This document shows positions 11,355 through 22,091 of a stretch of DNA of 26,935 bases, one piece after another. Each line of letters begins with the position of its first letter. Position 1 is the stretch's first letter. Where the stretch lies: the NCBI GenBank assembly GCA_024811115.1, contig JAKOGH010001112.1:1-26935 (forward strand). The letters run 5' to 3'. The position numbers and the translations under genes were made by a program. The notes beneath the pieces were generated by a model. The model saw only the letters and a list, made by a program, of their open reading frames with translations. It did not search any database and was not told the DNA's origin. This DNA is from Terana coerulea. Taxonomy: Eukaryota; Basidiomycota; Agaricomycetes; Polyporales; Phanerochaetaceae.

Positions 11355-14300
11355 TCACGCTAAAATGACTATGTAACATACTGAGAGATTGGCATCCGCA
11401 GTTTCTATGAACTTAGCCTTTGCGTTCTCTATTCGTTGCTTATTCTTTTCCAGGGTGCTTGCGTCAATATCGTTGTCATTTCCCACCTCACGACCTGCAG
11501 CATCTGCGGCGAGAGCAAAGCTGAGGGCTGGCTCCGGGTTGGTGATCCTTATTGACAACTCCCGCTGCATTTCCCAGGCAGAGGACAAGTTCTTTCCTGA
11601 CGCCTTTGAGGTGGCTTGGCCACTCTCCTTTCGTCGCCACACCGAAAGTGAGTAGACATCCCGCCAGCTCCGCAGCTAGCAGGTACCTGATACGTGCCCA
11701 TATGGAATTGGCACCCACAAACTCTTGTGCCTTTTCACGGACTATGGTTACCCGCTTGACCACCAGCGGGAGAAGCTTCTGCAGGATGGCATGGCTGGTA
11801 ATTTGCTGGACCTAGCAATAGTGGGAGCAACACTAGCAGGAAACGATGTCCAGCTCTGAATCTTGTCAAGCACATTCCGTTCGGCAAGGATAGTGAGAAT
11901 ACGCAAAAGTGCCATGGGCCCTGTCACAGTGGCTTCAGGACGATGCAAATCATGTCAACTCCGGAGAAGTTGGTCACGTTGGCCCAGATTGTTTTCCCGG
12001 TAGACATCCGTCGTTTGTTCTGTTTTCTCGCAGAACTCTCAATGATTTCGTAGCACGTGTTTATCTGCAGCAGTCTTTAGTGCGCTCCGTATTGCAAAGG
12101 TAGACAGCACAGAGGTGGAAAATAAGTTTGGCGTCCGAGACACTGTCGACATAGGTCGCTAATGTCACTAGGCATAGCATGCTGATAAGGGACTGGCCTA
12201 TTGAAGGTTGAAATAAAAGCGGGTAGCCAGGGTGCTAGATGTGTACCACGAGAGTCGTACATCATCCTCGTGGTGTTATTGTCCGGCAGAATGCTATAAT
12301 AGTTTGAGACCACTCTTGATATCTTCCTGCACCCAGCCGCAATATCAGCACATAGCGGTAGTTTGCACATCAGCAGGCAAGATATACACACTTCTTCACA
12401 TCGGGGAATGTTTCACTATCAAGCCTTTGGATGACCGCAAGTGTCTTTAACATCCAACTGGGATTCGAAGTCAGAAGCTGGAGGTATCTGTTGTCACCTT
12501 CAGCTCTGCTTCTCGCTCTTCCAGCATATTCCCAGTCATTGGTCTTGTGATCCCTGGGACCACGTGTCGTGGAAACTGGAAGATGAGCGCAAGAATCTCC
12601 GATGCTATAAAGCTAGTGTTGCCAAAGTTCAGTTCGGTTCAGTGGTTCAGAACCAGAACTAATGAACCAAACCATGTGGTTCAGTTCGGTTTGGTTCTGG
12701 TTCGGCCTCTAGGTAACTTGGTTTGGTTCTTGATTCAGGGCATGGCTGTTTGAACCAGTTTGAACCATGAACCATGTACATGTTATGTAGTGTATTTGTA
12801 CTGGGATTCATAGAGAAAATTACATGAAATTACTTACTGTAGCATGTTTAAACTATTTTTTCATTATTGTGCTTGTAAACTGAGCACCAAATGTTGCTCT
12901 GCTTATGTTTTTGGTGTATACATGATGCCATCAATAGCTGCCAAAAATGGCAACTAGCAGCCTCTATCAGACACTGAGCTTCAAAATGTCATAATATAAG
13001 GCTTTTGCACTATACAAACCCTTCTAGATGTCAATATATAACTCCATTATGATCTACCATTGCAATTATACTGATTTGACAGAGTAAAGCAGATATAAAC
13101 ATGGTTCAATGGTTTGAACCAGTTTGAACCCTGAACTGAACCAACCAAACCAGTTCATGCTGGTTCAGTTCAGTTCGGTTCTGGTTCGGCTACTAAACAC
13201 TTGGTTCTGGTTTTGGTTCTGGTTCTGACAAAAATGGGCCCAAACTGAACTGAACTGAACTTTGGCAACACTATATAAAGCTGTAAGTTTGCAAGATGAG
13301 AATGAGAACATGCTAACCCACCCAATTGATCTATGTGGACTTCAGAGTATGCCAAAGGCCGGGGCAAGGCAGCAACGTCGAACAGTAGGTCAACAATGAT
13401 TGGGGCGAGACCGGACGGTTTCCAGGAAGTATTGCTGAGAAGGTGGTGGATAGCCTGCCAAAATACCGTACGACGCGAACGTGGTGAACTCCTGGGTCAT
13501 ACCAAACCATCTTCTTCCATATGCTTTGGGCATGTCGGGGGCATCTAAAAGGCGTCGCTCTGTCAGATAATTCATGATTCATCGTTGCAGGGGTCAGCCC
13601 ACCGATAAGCGGTTTGTCATTATTAATATTTGCCATGACTGCCCGGGCTTGCTCAACTGCTTCATTCAGTTATCTTCCTCCTCCATAGTCCATCGACAGA
13701 GAAACTCAATAAGTTCAGCTGATGTTTCAGGTGTCAAGATTTTGCCCAGGAACATGTTGGACGTGAGGGTACATAGAATATGCATTGCAATGTATTTGTG
13801 CAAATTATGCTCATAATCCCGTATAATCTACAAATAGTCATGAGCAACGTACAAATGCATGGGTGAATGACCCAGAAGACCCACCTTGATAAGGGTGTCC
13901 AACGTGTTGCATTTGACTGCTCGGTTGAAGATAATACGTCGCTCTTCGAAGGTAGACACACTGACAAGGGAAGCACATTGCATCCATAAAATTGAATATA
14001 GCGATCCGCACGGCTTCATTTATGGGCTGGACCGCCAAAGCCATACAGGTCTCCCATAAGTCTGCCTCTATGCACACCTTCACAAAGTCGTCCCAACCAA
14101 TCACTGTGCCCATTGCCGCGATATACCTTTGCAGAAACATCTGCCGCAGCCAGGCCTTATTCCGCACAATGCCAGTGAGCATTCAAATATTCAACGACCA
14201 GAATATGCTGCTTTTCTCGACGTACCACATACTCCTGGACCCAGCGCGGCTCATGCTAGCGCTGTTCTGGATGTCGGATCCTGCGGAATATCTCCGGCAA

Positions 14301-14369
14301 GTACGTCTTCACCAGCTGGTGCATCGGGAGGTGGTAGATTTCCGGAGCATTCTCTGGAGTGAGCTCCAT
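11355..14369 (-). pseudogene. Array copy 3: decayed paralogue, interrupted by a hAT-like element
   Basis: All exons of copy 4 have counterparts here with high similarity (exon 2 AWLRQMFLQRYIA against QHWLRQMFLQRYIA; exon 6 ISRVVSNYYS), so this is a close duplicate. It cannot make the full protein. A TAG stop lies in exon 1 (in PEQR-stop-HEPRW, near 14252). One-base shifts occur near 13971, 13542, 13402 and 12479. A TGA replaces the Trp of EEEDNW near 13666, and exon 7 is broken by a TAA near 12050. A 660 bp hAT-like element sits at the 3' end of intron 4. The C-terminal part (VRKELVLCLGNAA, ALSFALAAD, ASTLEKNKQRIENAKAK) survives at 11370-11560. The start ATG at 14369 and the upstream region are preserved. 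Confidence 0.87.
12606..13281. mobile_element. Non-autonomous hAT-like DNA transposon with 8-bp TSD
   Basis: The element body is 12614-13273 (660 bp). Both ends begin TAGTGTTGCCAAAGTTCAG. The terminal inverted repeats are identical for 22 bp and continue after one mismatch. They are flanked by perfect 8-bp duplications, tataaagc, at 12606-12613 and 13274-13281. TIR sequence and 8-bp TSD are typical of the hAT superfamily. Subterminal zones (12630-12740 and 13100-13255) are packed with GGTTCAGTTCGGTTCTGG-like motifs in both orientations, probable transposase-binding sites. The 360 bp core is AT-rich and non-coding, so mobility would need a transposase from elsewhere. It sits in intron 4 of array copy 3, and its duplication restores a TATAG acceptor. 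Confidence 0.88.
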
Positions 14370-14685
14370 GACGAGTAGGTGATGGTGGGAGATACGAAGA
14401 ACGAGGCAACTTACACGCGTCGCAATTAGTGTTTGCTTCGGAGGTCGCTGCGTAATGTGCTTACGTCACGCCGCCAGGCGCATCAGGCGCATCACAGCGA
14501 GGCTGCTACAATCGCGGCCGGCAAATATGCACCAATAATTGCATAATTACGGACGTGCAACCTCCTGGGCCTGTTACTTACTCATAAGAAAAATTAAAAA
14601 GGTATCAAATAAAGCATTCATTAGAGGCAACATAAGGCGGGTGCGAGACCGTGACTTCGAATTGGGTGTAGAATATACCGCATTC
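14370..14685. promoter_or_regulatory. Upstream region of array copy 3, homologous to that of copy 4
   Basis: Between the copy 3 start codon and the copy 4 stop codon. Cacgcgtcgcaattag at 14414-14429 is repeated upstream of copy 4 (17031-17046), followed in both by cttacgt and two GGCGCATCA-like motifs. This shows that the duplication included the promoter. ACGCGT (14415-14420) is 46 bp from the ATG. Confidence 0.6.
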
Positions 14686-16971
14686 CTATGCCGCGAGCTT
14701 GGCCTTAGCGTGGTCTATCCGTCGCTGATTCTTCTTCAAGGTGCTTGCCTCGATACCGTCGTCCTCCTCCGCCTTCTGACCTACAAGATCAGCGGCCAGG
14801 GCAAATCCAAGCGCGGGATCTGGCTCATTGTTCCTTATTGACATCTCTGCTGCATTCCCCAGGCAAAGGACGAGCTCCTTCCTGACCCCTTTGATGTGGC
14901 TCGCCCACTCTCCCTTCGTCGCGGCGCCGAAAGCAAGCAGACATCCAGCCAGCTCCGCGGCCGACAGGTACCTGATACGTGCTCGTAAGGAATCCGCGCC
15001 AACAAGGTGTCGGGCCTTTTCGCGAACTGCAGTCACTCGCTTGACAACTAGCGGGAGGAGCTTCTTCAGGACGGCTGGGCTGGTGATCTGCTTGACCTGA
15101 CGGAGGTCTGTCTTGGGAGCGACACCATCGGGCAGTTCTGTCCAGCTCTGTATCTCGTCGATTACGCCCCTTTCCGCGAGGACAGTAAGAACACGAAGTA
15201 ACGCCGTCGGCCCTGTAACAGCGGTCTCCGGGACGACGCAAGTCATATCGACACCGGGGTGATTGGTCGCAATCGCCCAGATGATCTTCCGGTCAATGTC
15301 TATGGTCCGTTCCGCGTGCTCGCAGAGCTCTCGGTGGCTGCGTGGTGTGAACGTATCCACAGAGGTCTTGAGTGCGCTCTGAGTGGCGAGGTACAGGGCG
15401 CGCAGGAAGGATAACAGCTCAGCATTCGAGACGCTGTCAACGTAAGTTGCCAGAGCTACTAGACGCAGCATACTTATTCTGGCTTGACCTGTAAAATGTT
15501 GAGTCATAGAACAAGCAGCCGTAGGAGATGCATACCCCGACAGTCGTACATCATCCTTGACCTGTTGTCGTCCGGCGGGATGCCATAGTAATTTGACGCT
15601 ACCCGGGATAGTTTCCTACACACAGTCTGGATTAAGCGTATGGTAATATATAGAGGAAATAGTAAGCAAGGTATCACATACTGCTCAACATCCGGGAATG
15701 TTTCATCATCTAGTTTGTGGATAACCGCAAGGACCTGTGATACCCAAGTAGGCCTCGATACCAGCAGCTTGATGGTGTCTATGGTTGCCTTCAACTCCGT
15801 TTCTCGCTCCGCCTGCGCAGTTCCGGTTAACGGACTTGTGATACCCGGCACCGTGCGTCGCGGGAACTGGAATATGAGGGCAAGACTCTCGGATGCTGTG
15901 AGGCTAAAAGTCAAAGACTAGTGGGTAGAATTCTAATTGACACACACCTAGTTGATGCATCTGGCCTTCGGGATACGAAACTGATCGGGGTTGAGTGGCC
16001 ACTCCGAAGAGAAGGTCAATGATGATCGGATGAGACTGGACGGTTTCAAGGAAATATGACCTCGAAGGCGGCGGATAGCCACCTAGGATACCGTACGACG
16101 CGAACATGGCAAACTCCTGGGTTAAGCCAAACCACCTCTTGCCATACGCTTTAGGCATGTCAGGGGGCATCTGGGAATCGCGGTCCTATGAGGATACAGA
16201 GACTACATAGTGCAGGTCTACTCACTGACTGGCGGTTTGTCATGGTCAAAATTTGCCAAGACTGCCCGGGTTTGCTTAGCTGCTTCATCCAGTTATCTTC
16301 CTCCTCCAAGGTCCAACGACACAAGAATTCGATAAGTTCTGCTGATTTTTGGGGGTCAAAACCTCGCCTAGAAACAGGTCGGACACGAGGGTGCGCAAGA
16401 TACGCATCGCGATGTACTTGTGCAAATTGTGTTCATGGCCATTTATCATCTATGATTATTCATCAGCAACGCATATATGCGTAAACAGTGTATATATAAG
16501 CCTCACTTTGACGGCGACATCCAACGTATTGCACTTCACCGCCCGCTTGAAAATTATGCGTCGCTCCTCGTAGGTAGACACGCTGACGAGGTAGCACATT
16601 GCGTCCATGAAACGGAAGATGGCCAAGTGCACGGCTTCATTCACTGGCTGGACGGCCAAAGCCATGCAAGTCTCCCATACATTTGCCTCTATGCACACCT
16701 TTGCGAAGTCGTCCCACCCGATAATTGTGCCCATTGACGCAATATATCTTTGCAAAAACATCTGTCGCAGCCAATGCTGCTCTCGCAAAACATCAATGAG
16801 TATGTGATAAGCTCAAGGTACCACTCGTGCGCGTACCACATATTCTTGGACCCAACGCGGCTCACACTGCCCAGGATTCCGTAGTCTGCGGAAGATTTCT
16901 GGCAGGTATGTTTTCACTTGGTACGCTTGGAGGTGAAGAATTTCGGGGGCATTCTCTGGGGTGAGTTCCAT
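14686..16971 (-). CDS. Array copy 4: uncharacterised helical protein, about 650 aa, one homopolymer frameshift
   Basis: Exons: 16971-16837, 16779-16507, 16449-16226, 16170-15948, 15895-15682, 15615-15536 and 15488-14686. The total is 1952 nt. Adding one A to the A5 run at about 16355 (copy 3 reads TPETSAEL, this copy TPK then SAEL in the next frame) gives 651 codons. Exon lengths match copy 2 closely. Recognisable blocks are MELTPENAPE (1-10), a helical block GWDDFAKVCIEANVWETC in exon 2, KAYGKRWFGLTQEFAMF in exon 4, and a C-terminal TPR-like block (SAAELAGCLLAFG, LCLGNAAEMS, ALGFALAADLVGQ). No catalytic motif, signal peptide or membrane segment was seen. An ARM/TPR-like solenoid is likely from the helix pattern; the function is unknown. 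The frameshift may be an assembly error, since the rest is open. Confidence 0.85.
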
Positions 16972-17235
16972 AGCGAGCAAGTGATGGGAGGAGACAAGTA
17001 CGGATAACGGGGGCAATTTGCACGCGTCGCAATTAGGGTCCGCCTCGGCGTCGCGTGGGGCGCTTACGTAACGCGACGAGGCGCATCAAGCGCATCATGC
17101 ATCGCTTTCGGACACCGGCGACGGTCGACGCAGCCAGGCGAACACTGCTCGTGGCAAAGTTGTCAGAGGTAAGTAAGCCAGGAAAGCGATGAGGTGTTAT
17201 TTCTCAGATCTTCTGCAGCCGACGTACATACTAGG
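16972..17235. promoter_or_regulatory. Upstream region of array copy 4
   Basis: Holds ACGCGT at 17032-17037, 61 bp before the start codon, inside cacgcgtcgcaattag shared with copy 3, plus cttacgt at 17064 and two GCGCATCA motifs near 17083-17097. The right part is 3' flank of the acyltransferase gene. Confidence 0.55.
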
Positions 17236-18929
17236 TCAAACGCTCAGAAATTCAGCCTCACCCGCTACCCCAAGATCGCGCAGCTCCGCATTGAAGATTG
17301 GTATGAACGCCGCCTTCACCTCTGCGTGCAGATAAAAAGTGATCTCTGCATCTCCAGAATGCGTCTTCCATGTGCCGTCCGGAAGACGAGTCGGGTTGGG
17401 TTGGAACATCTTCACGTAGCGGGGCTCATCGAGAAGGGTGTGGAAGAAACGAGTCTGACCGGGATACCCGAAGTGTGCGGAGGTCCAATCAAAGCTGAGC
17501 AGCTCATAGTGAGAATACGCATTATGCAGTAAGACGGTAGACTCACCGCCAAGTTGAGTTAAGAGACATACATCCGGGCGGCGGTATAAAATCCTGGCCG
17601 AGCTCGGCATTGGCGACTTCGAGCCCCAGCTTTGCATGAACAGCATCGTAGGCCGCGGCATATCCGGGATTTCGAACTCTCAGGAGTGACTTGCGTATCC
17701 GGAGGGCAATTGTGTACAGAGTTTCCTTCCCATAGTCTTGTACAGCTTCCGCTACCGCCCAGATGAGACCATTACACATTGCAGTTGCTGGTCTAGGTAC
17801 TATCCCTCTACTCTATATCCGGACTGAATGTCAACTCTCACACCGTCAGAGAGCCACAGTATGCATACCATCACAATAGTGTTAATTTGTTGAACTGGAG
17901 GAGCTTCGGGTTCGGCTTTAGACACACAATACGCGAGAAGAGCCAGCAGAGCATCCTGGCGGGAGAGGTGTATTTCTTCTGAAGCAGCTTCGTTGAGGGA
18001 AAGAACGCCCTTGTGGATCTGAGCGGTCTGTGAGACAGACAAGCGAATGTCAACGCGAACAGGCTTTTTGCGGCCAGGTTCAAGATGAGGGGGTATGCCG
18101 CGGAATGGGTACGTGCTCGTGAATTCGGGTATGGGGATATTACCGTGGTCTTCGGGGTTGAAGGCATATGAAGGAATGATATCATACGACGGGGGAGGAT
18201 CCAACGAGTCCAGACCTTGATAGTTTTGCGAGAGCAGTCGGGCGAAGTTGAGTATGACGAAGCCATCGCCTGACGTAGATATTTTAGTGTTAGTACGATG
18301 CTATAGGTGGCCGATGTGCTGAAAGACTTGGACATACCGGCTAGATGAGAAGCAGACAGGCCCACAGACGTGCTCCCAGTCACGGTAAATTGTGTAATTG
18401 TGACGCGCATGAGCGGCTCTTCCGAGTCGTAGTCCAGGTACTTCACCATGTTCACCCCTTGCGTAAGGACCCAAGGCTTCTGAATGATCGCGTCGACGGG
18501 AACCTCTGTCTTTGCGTCGCTTTGAACGACAGTGACGGGAATCCCGTCATTGGTCAGCCGTACCTAGAGTTCATGATTGTTAGTACTCATACACCTGGTA
18601 GAGAGCTAGCGACGCACCCTCCAGGGTGCATCCTGCTTCGTGGTACGCGAAACACACCCGGCATAAATAGGATACACCGACAGTGTACGTGCCAGTGCAT
18701 CGATGAATCGTTCAATATCAACGGGTCCCGGGATTATGTGAGCAGTGTCAACCTAGATTCCAAAGTCAGTCGGAGTGACGGCCGCCTGTCCGTCCCCACA
18801 CTGGTACTACCTGTGGGTGACTTCATTGCTCACCTGGAAACTTAGCATTAGGTCTGTTCCCACTAGATCGTAGTGAGCCTGTCCACACAGAACAGTGGGC
18901 TCAGTGGCCTTCACAGTGTATCTTGCCAT
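17236..18929 (-). CDS. BAHD/transferase-family O- or N-acyltransferase
   Basis: CoA-dependent acyltransferase of the HXXXD fold (Pfam Transferase family), expected to be cytosolic. Substrate unknown; fungal relatives act on alcohols or amines in secondary metabolism. Exons: 18929-18834, 18752-18618, 18563-18338, 18269-17869, 17812-17547 and 17494-17236. They sum to 1383 nt, 460 aa, a normal length, without frame breaks. Seen motifs are PIYAGCVSR (about 66-74), HLAGD with His 150 and Asp 154 as the catalytic HXXXD (in SASHLAGDGFVILNF), SRGIVPRPATAMCNG (the usual N-x-R-G region before the second half), and STWRFDWTSAHFG near 372-384 in place of the DFGWG structural motif. The start ATG gives MARYTVKATEP, typical for fungal members. 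It lies directly upstream of the helical-family array on the same strand, with no sign of a biosynthetic cluster. Confidence 0.88.
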
Positions 18930-19381
18930 TATCAGTTGGCGGTCGATATGTGGGTTCCCAGAAACACCTTCTCAATCTTTCGTGTAATAAGTATACCACG
19001 TAGCGACGGCTATGAGTCACGCACTTGGCGCTGAAGTCGTCCATCACGATCCCCGTGTGGTAGATAGAGCTTTTGATTCCTGCTGTAGCGACAATAACGT
19101 GTGTTTTAGTTCTGGCTCTGAAGCTCGAACTGCGGAAGCGATGGTTCGGACCAACGAGCGTCGGACGCAGTCTCAAGTCGGGAGTTGTGCATTTGCAAGA
19201 CTTTATCCTGCAGGTGGTAGCAGAGCTGCGTACTGCATAACGAGGACAGACTACGGGTACAAACACAAGCGACAACTGAAATACACAAGTGAGAGCTACA
19301 GATGTCCACATAAAATAAGAGACGTACAGTTCCGTGGGTTCATGAATAAGGTAGAGCTGCTGTTATAGTCAACGTTCAAGG
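18930..19381. other. Intergenic region between two minus-strand genes
   Basis: 450 bp holding the 5' region of the acyltransferase gene and the 3' end of the DUF6593-like gene. No coding region with plausible splice sites and no distinct motif seen. Confidence 0.5.
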
Positions 19382-20507
19382 CTAATCGGGAGAAAGTCGT
19401 CTCCGTTCCAAGATGAGACATGAAATAATGATGTGGTCAAATACAGGTTGGCCCTTAGGATAGATCTTGAGAGTCGCAGCCGGTGCTACACGCCCATCTG
19501 CCCGAGGTGTAAGCGGCGATGGCGTGAAGGCTGCTAGGAGGTTCGACGAACCGCCGCTGGATTTGGTGCCCAAATAACACTTCCGCGTTATCAGTATCAT
19601 ACTGACATAGCACCAGGAAGGGACGAGCTCACGTATTTGATGGGATCGTCGAACGTCCAGGAAAGACGCTTTGCATTATTATTATCGAAATTCCACTGCC
19701 AAGTACGCTAGACGACCAATCTGAGCTAGTGGCTCTCGTCAAGGACCGGAGAACTCACTGCAATCCTACTCCCTCCCTTCGTTAAGACAGTGTCGATGAT
19801 TTTCTCCCGAGCATTCATGACCACGGTAGTCTTCTTCAGAGACAGGCCCATCCTGGTGCAGCACGATGAGGTGGAACAGAGAGTTACATGTATCATGTTG
19901 CTCACTCGAAGTGCCCAACCTCCTCGCCATGCACAGAGTCGCCTCGCGTAACGGTCGTGATGAATGAGGAAGGTATGAAGCAGTTCATCCGAACGGAGAC
20001 GTAGTAAACGGGAATCATCGCAGTTTGACTTTGCAGAACCATAGCATTCGGCAGATGTTGAATAGGAGTGAACGTATAGGATACAGGCTCTGTGACCCTT
20101 GAGTTCGCGGAGTCCCGGTAACTGGAGTATGTGCCGTGAGCTGCGCGGGTGCTGCGTGATATGAACGGGGGAACTTACGAAGGCAGTTCTTCTGGGGCTT
20201 CAGCAAGAGCAGCTGCTTGTACAACAGATGCTTGCACGACTACATTGTTATCCGAACCTAATGACGTCCCAGAAGTAGCGGTACGAGCGATAGATGACTG
20301 GCTTGCATGACGGCGTAATACTTCGGCTGATTGTACGTAGCTGTTGTGGGCTCTCAAGGTTATTACTCCGCAACGAGGAACTATGCAGTACACCACGCAC
20401 CTTGGAGGTACATCTCCGATGGAGGACGCCTCACTGTTACGTTCATTCGCCTGAGCCTCCTCGACTACACCCGCCGCCTCGTCCCATTGTGACTCGAGGA
20501 TAATCAT
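19382..20507 (-). CDS. DUF6593-like basidiomycete protein
   Basis: Lineage-specific protein of unknown function. Exons: 20507-20401, 20340-20179, 20121-19906, 19852-19759, 19707-19633 and 19579-19382. They sum to 852 nt, 283 aa. The N-terminal 95 residues are polar and disordered-looking, with PPSY (after GDV) and LPSY motifs that could bind WW or similar domains. The C-terminal 165 residues form the domain: PVYYVSVRMNCFIPSS, VMNAREKIIDTV, RTWQWNFDN, LSWTFDDPIKYCYL, ATLKIYPKGQPVFDHI and a final LILERRRL. The pattern resembles DUF6593-type domains from memory; a profile search was not possible. The start is uncertain: an upstream in-frame ATG at 20714 would add 69 residues, but that stretch looks like 5' untranslated sequence. 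No signal peptide. Confidence 0.75.
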
Positions 20508-21368
20508 CTTGCAAGCACCGTGAGACCGTCCTACGCAAATCGCTGAGGATGTGGAGGAAACCGAGCCAATGGATACATTCGACGAATGTAGACTGTAGAG
20601 GGTAAGAGCATGCGCGTCGAGCAAGAGATGATGGTGGTGAAAGGCAAGAGCCTGATTCGCCCAGTGAATCGCTCTTTCGACTGACTTGGAAAAATATATT
20701 TTGGTGGCAGACATCCTATACCGGATTCATTGTTTCTCGCTTGGCCGATGTCGGGCGTGCGGCGGGATGCGCCATTGTCCTGCTGTCCGCGCGCCGCCGT
20801 CGCCGCCGAAGACCGGCGCGCCTGCCCCGACAATGGCGGCAGAGGGTCGGGCGGCAAGCGCCAGTTTGCCCCGTGCCCCGACGCTCTGAGGCGGCGCGGT
20901 CGGCTTCCCAGGGAATGTCAGTGCTGGCCGCTGGAAATCAGCATCCGATAACGAAGAAGTCGCCCAAATCGAGTATCGTCGGGGAGCCGACCGTCGTGAG
21001 GCGGGAGCCATCAATGATGCGAGAGGCGCGAGCGGCCTAATTTCCTCTTCGGGAAGACGGCGGCCCAGGATCCTAGGGCGCCCATACCAAATGGGGGCAG
21101 AGTCGGCGCCCGCGCCCCCATATCACCGCCATTTCGGCGTCAAAAGCCGAGTATCGGTGCGGCCCATCACGTTCTCTGTTGACTCGGGCCCTTTACGCGC
21201 GTCGGTCATCGCCCCGCCCCCCGTAGTCGCGGTACAAACAAATGCCCTATAAAACGGGGTAGAGTCATTCCCGACTCTCAACATTCTGCCCCCGCCCCGT
21301 CTCCCGCCCGCGTCCAGTGACTCCCGCTACCCGAGCCCCTATTGTCTGCCGCCGACTTGCTTACCAGT
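20508..21368. promoter_or_regulatory. GC-rich divergent intergenic region with TATA box
   Basis: Lies between the DUF6593-like (minus) and DUF6699-like (plus) genes. A TATA-like tataaaac at 21249-21256 is about 115 bp before the ATG at 21369, followed by a C-rich leader (21287-21320). Sequence at 20750-21240 is strongly GC-rich with CGCCG and GCGCCC runs. Long open frames there on both strands have low-complexity Arg/Pro/Ala products and are compositional artefacts. Confidence 0.55.
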
Positions 21369-22091
21369 ATGAACTACTACGGCACTCCCTTATCACACTC
21401 TGGCCGAGGTGCACCGCGCACGCCGCCGTCACAGACCGGAAATGGTCAACTTCCGACTCCGACCAATGCGCCGTACATGTATGCCAGGGGACTACCGCAG
21501 ATGCCTGGTACACCCACGCCTGCAGGACGCGGGCTGCTGCCGGCGACGCCTATGATGACTTCGGTTCCTCTCCCAGGGCAGCCCGTCAACCATTGTGGGT
21601 ACTACTGCGCTTGTGCTATAACGCAAGCTAACCTGCACAACAGATGGTCTCATGACTCCTCCCGCCAGTCCTGCGCGGCTTCCAGGACAAAGTCTGGTAC
21701 ACCCGAACGCATTGACCCCACAGGCTGCGCTTGGCTACTCCTTCGACATGCGGTTCGACATCAATAACATCCGCGGTCTAAATCCCGCCATTTTCCAGGA
21801 GCTTGCTACGGAGCCCCCTGTCCCTTCTCTGCGGATCACTGCTCTATTTGACGCCATTCACATTGAGGTTGTGAACCCGCGAGGCGTTACCGTTGGTGAC
21901 GTCTTGCACAGGCTCCATAGGGAGCTGGCCAAACGTACGTTACAAATATCTGCACCGACTATGAGAATTATACTTATAGCTCTCCTGTAGCGCACGGCTC
22001 TTCTGCAAAGATCAACTCTCTTCGACCCAATTTCACCTTCGCTGGCCTCGAGCCCGCCGGTCACGGATGGGCCCTAAGGATCAGGCAGTGA
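21369..22091 (+). CDS. DUF6699-like protein, 205 aa
   Basis: Small basidiomycete-specific protein of unknown function. Exons: 21369-21594, 21644-21934 and 21991-22091. They sum to 618 nt. The first 110 residues are Pro/Thr/Gly-rich and probably disordered (MNYYGTPLSH, TPTNAPYMYARG). The C-terminal domain has the DUF6699 pattern: MRFDINNIRGLNPAIF, an EPATxPP-like LATEPPVPSLRI, then the GVTVGDVLHRLHREL helix and a short FTFAGLEPAGHGWAL end. The domain is shorter than usual after the DVL helix. No signal peptide. A second, more typical DUF6699-like gene lies at 26015. The assignment is by motif memory. Confidence 0.78.

Noticed and set aside
12614..13273. CRISPR-like or tandem-repeat array of GGTTCAGTTCGG motifs
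   Set aside because: Spacing is irregular, the genome is eukaryotic, and TIRs plus TSD explain the motifs as hAT subterminal repeats.
17871..18455. Alternative 194-codon minus-strand frame
   Set aside because: It begins in acyltransferase exon 3 but reads through intron 3 into the wrong frame; the spliced model restores HLAGDGF.
20741..21040. Plus- and minus-strand frames in the GC-rich intergenic region
   Set aside because: Low-complexity Arg/Pro/Ala translations with no splice context; explained by base composition.
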